The notes beneath the pieces were generated by a model that saw only the letters and a list, made by a program, of their open reading frames with translations, was not told the origin of the DNA and did not search any database. Below, one piece after another: positions 7,773-15,076 of a stretch of 20,828 nucleotides of DNA; position 1 is the stretch's first letter; each line of letters begins with the position of its first letter. The stretch is from positions 1-20,828 of the forward strand of contig JAHLKH010000315.1 in NCBI GenBank assembly GCA_025526915.1, read 5' to 3'. Both the position numbers and the translations under genes were made by a program. This DNA comes from Entophlyctis helioformis. Its lineage: Eukaryota; Chytridiomycota; Chytridiomycetes; Chytridiales; Chytriomycetaceae.

Positions 7773-9146
7773 GTGCTGGGCGGGGCCCTCGGCAGACGGG
7801 CCGGCGGTGTTGGGGCCTGCGGCAGGGGTCGGGGCAGCAGGCACAACGCCAAGCCCGCGCAGGGCTGCGACCAGATCGGCCATGTTCACCGAGTGCAACT
7901 GCGCAGGGCGACGGTTTGGGAAACGGAACGTCGACCGGCAGTGTGGACGGTGCTGGCCCACGCCATGGCAGGTGAAACAGGTGTTGCGATCCTCAGCCGA
8001 CTGGCGGTGACGTGGTCGGCTGGCTGGCATAAACGATGACAATGACGATGACGATGACGATGACGACGCCACAGGGTTGGCTTGGTGGAACACGACGCCT
8101 TCCATCGGGGTGGCGCCAGTCGCGCCTCGAGACGCCACCGAAGGGAGCGGGCCGCCGCGGAAGATGTCGTCCAGACCGCGGACGAACTCGCAGAGCTCTG
8201 GGAACGACATTGCGGCACGGCGCAGCTCACGACGCACCTCGATGGCGTAGGACTCCGAGAGGCCGCGCACCATCGTATCGGTGAGGAACTCGTCGTTGGC
8301 GGCGATGTCGAGGCCGCTTGCGAGGGACTCGAAGCGCGAAACGTAGGTGGTGCCAGTGGCGTTGCCCTGCGACACTTTGACGAGGACGTCCTTGATGCGG
8401 CTGAGCGCGGCAGCCGGCAGGAACGTGGCGCGGAAATCGGCGAGAAACTCCGCGCGGCGGACGCCACCAAAGCGGCTGACGTGGCGCACCAGCCACTGGC
8501 CCGCGGCGCCAATGAGCGCCGGGTGCAGAAGCGCCTCGAGCTCGTCCTCGCTCGCATGCGCGTACAACTTGAAGAACTGCTCCAGGCGTCGTTGGAAGTC
8601 TGTGGCCGCCTCGAGTTGGTTTGCCACACCGGCGAAAGTCCCGAGCGTGAACTTGCGTCGGACCTCGCGGCTCACGTCGTCCGCTGGACGGCCCGGGGCG
8701 GCTGTCGACGGACCGGCTTGTGGCGGGGCGACCGGCAGCGGCGCGACCGGCGGCTGATACATGGTGGCTCCAAACTCGGCGGCCGCGGCGATGATACTAG
8801 CTGGCGCGGCGTCGGGCAGCCTCGTGGCACGCCAAGCGGCAGCGGCGACCGCTTGCAGAAACGCCGAGGGCGTGGCTCCGGCGACCATCGATGCGGTGGC
8901 TGCGACGGACTGGGCGCTGGCGTTCTGGGCTTGCGAGGCACCCAGCAGCGCGTTCACAATAAACGCAAGTTGCGTCTCCACTGGACTGTTGACTGAAACA
9001 GTCGCGGCATCGACCCTCGTGGTGGATGCGATCTCGTTGTCCACGCCAGCGGCTCCTCCTTGAGCGGCGGCGGCTCCTCTGCCAGCACCGGCCTGATTGC
9101 CCTGTGCGGCGTCCTGCGGGTTTCCTTCGCTACTGAACACTGTCAT
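7770..9146 (-). CDS. gag: Gag capsid/nucleocapsid protein
   Basis: This 458-residue structural protein forms the retroelement particle and binds its RNA. The N-terminal ~160 residues are Ala/Pro-rich. Residues about 168-330 are a typical retrotransposon-gag capsid region (RRKFTLGTFAG, FQRRLEQFFKLY, then WLVRHVSRFGG and FLADFRATFLP). A serine run (361-368) is encoded by a GAC/GAT repeat near 8036-8068. One zinc-knuckle-like motif lies at 390-403 with Cys390, Cys393, His399 and Cys403; its spacing is CX2CX5HX3C, not the usual CX2CX4HX4C. The ATG at 9146 is only 20 nt from the 5' LTR, directly after the primer site. The frame ends in UGA and reopens into protease. Confidence 0.88.
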   Translation of the reverse strand: MTVFSSEGNPQDAAQGNQAGAGRGAAAAQGGAAGVDNEIASTTRVDAATVSVNSPVETQLAFIVNALLGASQAQNASAQSVAATASMVAGATPSAFLQAVAAAAWRATRLPDAAPASIIAAAAEFGATMYQPPVAPLPVAPPQAGPSTAAPGRPADDVSREVRRKFTLGTFAGVANQLEAATDFQRRLEQFFKLYAHASEDELEALLHPALIGAAGQWLVRHVSRFGGVRRAEFLADFRATFLPAAALSRIKDVLVKVSQGNATGTTYVSRFESLASGLDIAANDEFLTDTMVRGLSESYAIEVRRELRRAAMSFPELCEFVRGLDDIFRGGPLPSVASRGATGATPMEGVVFHQANPVASSSSSSSSLSSFMPASRPRHRQSAEDRNTCFTCHGVGQHRPHCRSTFRFPNRRPAQLHSVNMADLVAALRGLGVVPAAPTPAAGPNTAGPSAEGPAQH

Positions 9147-9151
9147 ACTTT

Positions 9152-9164
9152 CCCAGTGCTACCA
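9152..9164 (-). other. Primer-binding site
   Basis: In element sense, two bases after the 5' LTR, the sequence TGGTAGCACTGGG begins. TGGTAGC is complementary to a tRNA 3' end GCTACCA, as in the Ty3 primer (initiator tRNA-Met). The following bases do not match the yeast initiator tRNA I know, so the primer species is uncertain. Confidence 0.7.
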
Positions 9165-9166
9165 GT

Positions 9167-9481
9167 TGTAGCGGGCCAAGTCTGTGCAGTCGGTCAGATA
9201 CGCTTCATTACACACACGTGGTAGCATTCAAGGCCGAACCTGTGCAGTCGGTCAGATACGCTTAGAGCCGACTGCACGCAGGGCAAGGCACGCTTTAAGT
9301 ACGCGGCCTAACACACTCGACATGAGGCAACAGCCCGAAACAACTTGTGGCGTCTAGGCGCGCCCCAACTGTGGGTTGCGCCCCTCGGCCGAATGGCCGA
9401 GTCTCATGTCCAATCCTGAGACATCGAGAGGCGCATCCCCCTGGAGGCGATCCACCGAGCTAGGCGGCTGAGCCCGTAACA
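9167..9481 (-). repeat. 5' LTR
   Basis: The 315-bp LTR differs from the 3' LTR by one base. In element sense it starts next to the GAGA/TCTC duplication beside the tRNA-Val and ends at the primer site. It should hold the Pol II promoter and 5' RNA end, though I see no clear TATA box. Its hairpin lies at 9384-9401. Confidence 0.92.
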
Positions 9482-10195
9482 GAGACAAGAAGGGGGTTCT
9501 ATGGTGTAGTTGGTTATCACACCGTGTTCACATCGCGGGGGTCTCCGGTTCGATCCCGGATGGAACCACTTCTTTTGTCCATGTGGCATACACTTTTGCT
9601 CGGCCAGACAGCGACGATGTGCATCCTGTCGTGGCGCTCTCCTTTTGCTGATATACACGTTGCTCGCAACGCCACGCCGACTTGCGCAGCGTCATGTCGC
9701 GCGTTTGCCGTGTCTTGGCTCTCTGGCATCCAGCATCAAGTCAATGGACCTCGAGACACGCGGCCACTCGCCTGGCAAAAGTCCACTGGCTGGCATCTTG
9801 CACGGCCTGCTCGTCAATGTCAGCCTTGCTGCGAACTTGCTGCAGGCGTCACTTGTCGTGATCCAGTCTCATCTCTGGGCACACAAACGGCGGACTGGTT
9901 GGCAGGAACCATACGGGATTGTTGCTGGCAAGCCTGTGCCATGGCTCGTGGCATGTGCTGTGCGAGTACTTGCAACAATGCATTCACGTACATTCAAGTA
10001 AACATGCTGCTCGCACGGATTCCCTTGTCCGAGTCCCGTAGTAGGCTGGTATTACTGGAAGATTGCCAGAGGGTCTTCTATGCTCTTTCCAACACGACAA
10101 TCATATCTTCATTCCAACGTCAAAGAGCGAGTCTTGGCTGTCCATTCATCACATGCTTGACGCTTGCAGCTTCTTGATGGTTGACTCGAGTCGCT
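9482..10195 (+). repeat. tRNA-Val dispersed repeat, copy 2
   Basis: This segment matches 14246-14957 over its whole length with scattered substitutions and small indels, and matches 495-993 (reverse) over the first ~500 bp. It holds the tRNA-Val, about 500 bp without a supportable gene, and the 3' end of the ankyrin gene at 10149. Frames crossing the segment begin inside the tRNA and are shifted by a one-base indel between copies (caaaagtcac versus caaaagtccac), so they are not coding. Confidence 0.85.
9495..9568 (+). tRNA. tRNA-Val (anticodon CAC), copy 2
   Basis: This 74-nt gene has intact acceptor, D, anticodon and T stems. The anticodon CAC sits in loop TTCACAT and the B box is GGTTCGATCCC (9547-9557). 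An oligo-T terminator follows at 9573-9576. It is identical to copy 3. The full-length Ty3/gypsy element ends 13 bp upstream, so the original upstream promoter sequence has been displaced; the internal A and B boxes remain. Confidence 0.94.
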
Positions 10196-11796
10196 CGATG
10201 GTGGCGTTGGTGACATTTCTTTGCCTCGCTTCAGCAAGCAGCGTCTGAGCCTGGTCCAGTGTGAGGCTGCCGAGGAGGATATCGGCGATATCAGCAGTCT
10301 GAGCACAGACGAGTGTGTCGAGTCCAGCCACATATCCACAATCCACCAGATGCTGCACCAACTCGGTTTTGCCCATTCTGGCTGTCGTTATGATGAAGTT
10401 TCTTGATGCGCGAGAGCCTTTCGAGTGCATGTACTTGACGACGCCAATGAATCCCTCGTCGATGGCTTCGCCGAGTGCCGCGGACGTGCACTCTACACCG
10501 CGGGTCTCGTGGAGCCACTTGACGATATGCAGATGACCGCTGCGAGCCGCCTTATCCATCGCCCACTCCGTGCATCCTTCAGTCCTGTTTTCGTGGAGCC
10601 ATTCGACGACGTGCAGATGGCCGTAGGCAGCCGCGTCATCCATGGCCCACGCCGTGCATCCTTCTATCCTGTTCTCGTGCAGCCACTTGACCACATGCAG
10701 GTGGCCTTCGCCAGCCGCCTGGTCCATCGCCTGATGGGTGCACGCTTCCGTCCTGTTCTCGTGAAGCCACTGCACCACGGGCAGATGACCGTTGGCAGCC
10801 GCACCATTCATCGCCGACGTCGTGCATCCCGTCACACCGACCCCAAACAAGTACTGCACAACATCAAGATGTCCGTGCCGCGCAGCTTTGATCAACTGCT
10901 CCGTGCCAGAACGACCTTGCTGTACCCTGCTCGCCCATCCAGTGCTGGAGTGTTTTGTACTTGTCGTCGAGATACTTGAGCAGGTCGAGGCATCCAAAGC
11001 GGATGGCCAAGCGAGCGAGTATGATGGGATACGAAAAGTCGAACAGATCGAACCAGCCGTGCCGCATGGCGATGAGAAGCAGCCGGCTACTGATAAAGGA
11101 AGTGAAGTCGAACGATCCGTCGAAGGTGTTGTTCTGTTCGTCGTACATCGCGCAGGAGGGCTCGATGTCGTAAGGAAAGTGCTTGCAGAGACGATCGTAC
11201 ATGGAGCGAGAGTGTGCGAGGAGCAGTCCGTTGTCGGCCGTTAGAAAGGCGTCAGGCAGCAGCGCCAGATTGCCCTGCCAGTCGACCTTGGACGCATCGA
11301 TCCACAGCTCCAGCTTGGTCGCTTGGTCGAGGCTGTCCTTGTCGCCGAGCAGGCCGCACAGGAAGAGGGTGAGCGGGCCGGCGTGCTTGAGGATCAAGGC
11401 GTGGATCTCGGCGGGCTTGCCGTCCCAGTGGCTGCTGCCGTACGCAAGGTCGCCAGTGGCTGGCGAGACGTCACAAGGAGGCACACCTGGCTGTGCGGTC
11501 GTTGCTGGCGCTGGTGCTGCTGCTGTCTTGAGTCGCTTGGCTGGCGGCTGTCCTGGCTCTCCTGGCTGTCCTGGCTCGACGGCTTGGCTGCCACTCGCTC
11601 CAACGACCTGCTCGACGACGGCCGGCTGCTCGGCTGTGCTCTGCAGCTGGCTCTGCAGACGGCACATCAGCTCGTCGCTGGCTGCTGCGTCTGCGTCTGC
11701 GTTGTCGGTCGCTGCGTCTGCATCGTCACAGCCGCTTGCTCGCTTTGTGGTTGTCCGGACAAGATCCACTTGACGCGATCGTCCAACAAGTGCCAT
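10149..11796 (-). CDS. F-box-like/ankyrin-repeat protein, frameshifted
   Basis: Frame one (10864-11796) has an acidic/Gln-rich N-terminus, a basic PAKRLK motif (about 85-90) that could be a nuclear signal, an F-box-like region (123-151: HWDGKPAEIHALILKHAG, then PLTLFLCGLL) and a conserved middle (RHGWFDLFDF). Frame two (10149-10997) carries about seven ankyrin-type repeats (GHLHVVKWLHENR type) and ends in a short helical tail (RLESTIKKLQ). Comparison with the paralogue at 12074 shows the two halves are one protein, joined by one extra base near 10905-10945; no intron of reasonable size fits. It is a frameshifted gene or a sequence error. Such proteins may act as substrate adaptors, which is inference. 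The start is ATG 11796, or an upstream exon from 12011. Confidence 0.75.
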
Positions 11797-11933
11797 TTCA
11801 ACACATGAGAATGTGGGACAACCTCAGACACGGCATGCCATGGTGCACAGCGTGGCTGGCGTGGTGAGCTTGGCATGCGGGATATGGTGTGAAGCATGCA
11901 ATGCATAGCAGATGCGTGCAGCGGGATGGGCAC

Positions 11934-12011
11934 GCTTGTCTGCACGTCCTCATCCGAGTCTGAAAAGGCACCAAACAGGTCGTCGACGTCGACCTTGCCC
12001 GCTCTCTTCAT
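11934..12011 (-). CDS. Possible 5' exon of the ankyrin gene
   Basis: An ATG at 12011 opens a frame with protein-like acidic composition (MKRAGKVDVDDLFGAFSDSD, then ED). It could be spliced (GT near 11940) to an AG around 11745 to enter the frame of the neighbouring ankyrin gene. No splice pair is compelling and the downstream ATG at 11796 suffices, so this remains tentative. Confidence 0.3.
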
Positions 12012-12073
12012 CGTTGCGGTTCGAGATCAACAGCGACAGCAACAAAAAGAAAAACGAACGAACCTCGGCGACG

Positions 12074-13324
12074 ATGCAGAGCACGAGCGACAGCAGCGCC
12101 GATGCATGCCTGCCGTGGGGCCGCTCACAGTGGGACAGGCTGGCGGTTGAGCTGCGTGTCATGGTCCTGCGTCGCGCCGGCCCGCTTACCCGCTTCCTGT
12201 GCGGACTGCTGGGCACCGTGAGCGACATCGACGACCAAACTGCACGGGCCATCTGGCACGATGCCGCCACGATCGACTGGCACGGCGACCTGCGCCTGCT
12301 GCCGGACCTGCCGATCGACAGACAGACGCTTGTGGGTCTCGAGTGCACTCGCTCCATGTACGGCCGTCTGCTCACCCGCTTCCCACCAAGCCCGGCGGCC
12401 TGCAGCATCCATGCCGGCCTGGACAAGAGCAGCGTCGACACGCCGATCGAGTGCGACAGCTGTCTGCACCACATCCCGATGCGCCGCGGGTGGTTCGATC
12501 TGGTCGACTGCACGCACCCGGTCGCCGTCGGCTGGGTGGCGATCCACGCTGGCCACGCCGACATGCTGCGGCACGTTGCAGCCTGCCACGGTGTCGACCT
12601 GGCGGGGTTTGGCAGCGTCGGCACCAACGAGGCTGTGAACATTGCCGCATTCGGTGGATCGGTCAGTGTCCTGCAGATGCTGCACGATGCATGGAGCAGG
12701 GGCAGCGAGACTTGGGCGATGGTGCTCGCGGCCGGCCAGGGGCATCTTGCAGCGGTCGAGTGGCTGCACGAGCATGGGTATGGGTGCACACATGACGCCA
12801 TGGACGATGCGGCCGAGCAGGGCCATCTGGCTGTGATGCAGTGGCTGTACGATCACGGGCACACTGGCGCATACAGGGCGATGGAGCTCGCAGCAGGCAA
12901 CGGGCACTTGGATGCGGTCGAGTGGCTGCTTGAACGTGGATACCCATGCTCGCACGATGCCATGGACGACGCAGCGCACGCTGGCCACATGGCCGTTGTG
13001 GCGTGCCTGCACAAGAGGGGATTCAGATGCAGCACGGCTGCGATGGATGGAGCAGCAGCCGCTGGGCGGCTTGGTGTCGTTGAGTGGCTGCACGAGCATG
13101 GATACGGGTGCACCAAGGCAGCGATGGACGGCGCAGCGCACAGCGGCCATCTGGCTGTGATGCAGTGGCTGCATGCCAACCGCACAGAGGGCTGCACACA
13201 CGAAGCCGTGATGCTGGCAACAGCACCCGATGTGGGTGCGTGGCTGCGGACAGCGTATCCAGCCGTGCATGCAGCGACGGTCGACATGGGCGACGATGGC
13301 AGCGTGGAGTGGCTGTTTGGCTGA
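12074..13324 (+). CDS. F-box-like/ankyrin-repeat protein
   Basis: This is a 416-residue intronless reading frame from ATG 12074; the frame is open further upstream but that sequence does not align with the paralogue. The N-terminus holds an F-box-like region (QWDRLAVELRVMVLRRAG, then PLTRFLCGLLG). A conserved middle (MRRGWFDLVD) is followed by five to six ankyrin-type units (GHLAAVEWLHEHGYGCTHDA type) to about residue 390. It is paralogous to the divergent gene at 10149-11796 and helps define that gene's frameshift. The repeats are near-tandem copies with the same WLHE/H-G-Y-G-C wording, suggesting recent expansion. Partners are unknown; a protein-binding adaptor role is a family-level inference. 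Confidence 0.85.
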   Translation: MQSTSDSSADACLPWGRSQWDRLAVELRVMVLRRAGPLTRFLCGLLGTVSDIDDQTARAIWHDAATIDWHGDLRLLPDLPIDRQTLVGLECTRSMYGRLLTRFPPSPAACSIHAGLDKSSVDTPIECDSCLHHIPMRRGWFDLVDCTHPVAVGWVAIHAGHADMLRHVAACHGVDLAGFGSVGTNEAVNIAAFGGSVSVLQMLHDAWSRGSETWAMVLAAGQGHLAAVEWLHEHGYGCTHDAMDDAAEQGHLAVMQWLYDHGHTGAYRAMELAAGNGHLDAVEWLLERGYPCSHDAMDDAAHAGHMAVVACLHKRGFRCSTAAMDGAAAAGRLGVVEWLHEHGYGCTKAAMDGAAHSGHLAVMQWLHANRTEGCTHEAVMLATAPDVGAWLRTAYPAVHAATVDMGDDGSVEWLFG

Positions 13325-13379
13325 AGCGGGCTGAAGGAGGGCAGCGACTGAATGAAGACGGCTGGGTTCATTGGCAGAG

Positions 13380-13436
13380 CACACACACACAGACAGACAG
13401 GCACACAGACAGGCACACAGGCAGGCACACACAGAT
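13380..13436. repeat. CA/CAGACAGG microsatellite
   Basis: Alternating acacac and cagacagg/caggcacacag units just 3' of the ankyrin gene. Probably length-variable. Confidence 0.85.
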
Positions 13437-14221
13437 CAAGCAGACCAAGGGGCATGAGCGGGTATGAAGTCGACACTCGCACCGAGTGTGGGCAGCAACA
13501 GAAGCAACGAGTTGCGCTGCTCAGACTGGGATTGAGTATGACCTCATACCACCGCATGGCCGAGTGCACACAGCCAGACCGATAGACAGCAGCAGCAGCC
13601 AGACAGACAATCACACAACCAGACAGGCAGCATGTCAGACGGGGCCAGTCACCCTTCCCGGCCAGAGCCAGCCGCACAAGGCAGCCAGTCTCCAGCGATC
13701 GGGAGCAGTCTTCAACCAACGGCACCCACACTGACGCATGGGCTGCAGCGTCGCACTTCCCGCTCGGGTGACTGTCCTTCGTCTCATCATCCATGCTGAT
13801 GTGTGCAGCTATCTTGAGAAAGATAGTGCGGTACGAACGACTCTACATATGATCCTGAAGAGTTGGTCGATGGGGCGGAAAGTCGGCGCTGGGCTGCTGC
13901 TGCTTTTATACCCTGGCTGGCTGGCTGGCTGGCTGCTGCGGCTGGCAAGAAAAAAGTTTTGAACTGCGCTCGAATTGCACCAATCAGAAGCGGCTGTTGT
14001 TGGCACCGACTGCGGCCGCTTGGCATGGGCGGTTGTCGGCATAGACAGCCGCTTGGACAGCATGCATGCAAGCGTGCGAATGCGCCAGACGCTGATGGCA
14101 AGTGTCGGCAATTGCCGGTGGCAGGCGACCCACAGCCAGGTCAAGCCAAGCCAGCTTGTGGCAGTGTTGCGGGCACAGTTGCTGTGAATTGCTTGCTTGT
14201 GGCGTGGTTGTGATGCAATGG

Positions 14222-14230
14222 TATAAAAAT
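14222..14230 (+). promoter_or_regulatory. TATA-like box upstream of tRNA-Val copy 3
   Basis: TATAAAAAT lies 16-24 bp upstream of the GAGA presumed start region and about 30 bp upstream of the mature tRNA. The spacing suits TFIIIB binding at a Pol III gene. The other two tRNA copies have inserted sequence here instead. Confidence 0.5.
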
Positions 14231-14258
14231 GCATAGCCGAAAAATGAGACAAGAAGGG

Positions 14259-14332
14259 GGTTCTATGGTGTAGTTGGTTATCACACCGTGTTCACATCGC
14301 GGGGGTCTCCGGTTCGATCCCGGATGGAACCA
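14259..14332 (+). tRNA. tRNA-Val (anticodon CAC), copy 3
   Basis: Identical over 74 nt to copy 2. All four stems pair, the anticodon is CAC, and oligo-T follows at 14337-14340. It keeps an apparently native upstream region with a TATA-like box and an empty retroelement target, so it is the best candidate for a normally expressed copy. Confidence 0.94.
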
Positions 14333-14905
14333 CTTCTTTTGTCCATGTGGCATACACTTTTGCTCAGCCAGACAGCGACGATGTGCATCCTGTCGTGGCG
14401 CTCTCCTTTTGCTGATATACACGTTGCTCGCAACGCCACGCCGACTTGCACAGTGTCCTGTCGCGCGTTTGCCGTGTCTTGGCTCTCTGGCATCCAGCAT
14501 CAAGTCAATGGACCTCGAGACACGCGGCCACTCGCCTGGCAAAAGTCCACTGGCTGGCATCTTGCACGGCCTGCTCGTCAATGTCAGCCTTGCTGTGGAC
14601 TTGCTGCAGGCGTCACTTGTCGTGATCCAGTCTCATCTCTGGGCACACAAACGGCGGACTGGTTGGCAGGAACCATACGGGATTGTTGCTGGCAAGCCTG
14701 TGCCATGGCTCGTGGCATGTGCTGTGCGAGTACTTGCAACAATGCATTCACGTACATTCGAGTAAACATGCTGCTCGCACGGATTCCCTTGTCCGAGTCC
14801 TGTTGTAGGCTGGTATTACTGGAGGATTGCCAGAGGGTCTTCTATGCTCTTTCCAACACGACAATCACGTCTTCATTCAAACAGCGAGTCTTGGCTGTCC
14901 ATCCA

Positions 14906-14957
14906 TCACTTGCTCGACGATTGCAGCTTCTTGATAGTCGACTCGAGTCGCTTGACA
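14906..14957 (-). pseudogene. 3' remnant of an ankyrin gene
   Basis: On the minus strand this piece encodes VKRLESTIKKLQSSSK followed by TGA, nearly the same as the tail of the gene at 10149 (ERLESTIKKLQASSM). The upstream coding part is missing. It was carried along when the tRNA-Val segment was duplicated. Confidence 0.7.
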
Positions 14958-15076
14958 GGATAACGGCGATTTTGACATCACTGGTGGGGCGTGCTGAGTG
15001 AACGTTTGGAATGAAGCAGCCTGACCCATAAAGAAAAGGCCTTCTGTCGACGGATATGATTCATTGGTGATGCCAG

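Larger units (their letters stand above)
3699..9481 (-). mobile_element. Near-complete Ty3/gypsy LTR retrotransposon (5783 bp)
   Basis: Direct LTRs of 315 bp, differing at one base (ATGTGG versus ACGTGG), flank an internal region with, in element sense, primer-binding site, gag, protease, RT-RNase H-integrase and polypurine tract. Domain order with integrase after RNase H places it in Metaviridae/Ty3-gypsy. There is no visible chromodomain after the integrase GPY/F module. The near-identical LTRs imply recent insertion. Possible defects are an in-frame UAG between protease and RT and a frameshift in the integrase tail near 4510; the gag-protease UGA may be functional. It sits just upstream of a tRNA-Val gene, divergently oriented. 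Confidence 0.93.
3695..9485. repeat. 4-bp target-site duplication GAGA around the full-length element
   Basis: GAGA at 3695-3698 precedes the left LTR and GAGA at 9482-9485 follows the right LTR. Removing the element and one copy gives gccgaaaaaaGAGAcaagaaggggg, which matches the uninterrupted third locus (gccgaaaaatGAGAcaagaaggggg at 14237-14260) except for one base. The duplicated bases lie 10-13 bp upstream of the tRNA-Val at 9495. Confidence 0.88.
13325..14245. other. Intergenic region with simple repeats
   Basis: No supportable gene. It holds a CA/CAGA microsatellite (13380-13436), CAGC/CAGA-rich sequence (13580-13630), a GGCT run (13914-13936), and, close to the third tRNA-Val, a TATA-like box. 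Short frames on both strands overlap and have repeat-driven composition. Confidence 0.7.
14246..14957 (+). repeat. tRNA-Val dispersed repeat, copy 3 (unoccupied site)
   Basis: Full-length match to 9482-10195. It carries the intact integration site (atGAGAcaag at 14244-14253) with no LTR. Its 3' end keeps the last codons of an ankyrin gene on the minus strand. After about 14957 similarity to copy 2 stops. Confidence 0.85.

Noticed and set aside
9482..10000. tRNA-headed SINE
   Set aside because: The tRNA is intact, has its own terminator and conserved upstream leader, and no A-rich tail or target duplication bounds the unit; segmental duplication fits better.
9524..10177. 217-codon frame in the tRNA-Val repeat, also in copies 1 and 3
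   Set aside because: It starts inside the tRNA gene, and a one-base indel shifts its frame between copies. The resemblance reflects DNA duplication, not coding constraint.
10905..10945. An intron joining the two halves of the frameshifted ankyrin gene
   Set aside because: The only in-place GT-AG interval is about 30 nt, far shorter than the other introns in this window; a single extra base explains the alignment with the paralogue.
12125..13432. 435-codon minus-strand frame opposite the ankyrin gene
   Set aside because: It mirrors the ankyrin repeats and has the His/Val/Gln-rich composition of an antisense shadow; the CA microsatellite forms its Cys-rich start.
13380..13436. CRISPR-like or regulatory tandem array
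   Set aside because: It is a simple CA/CAGA microsatellite without constant repeats and unique spacers.
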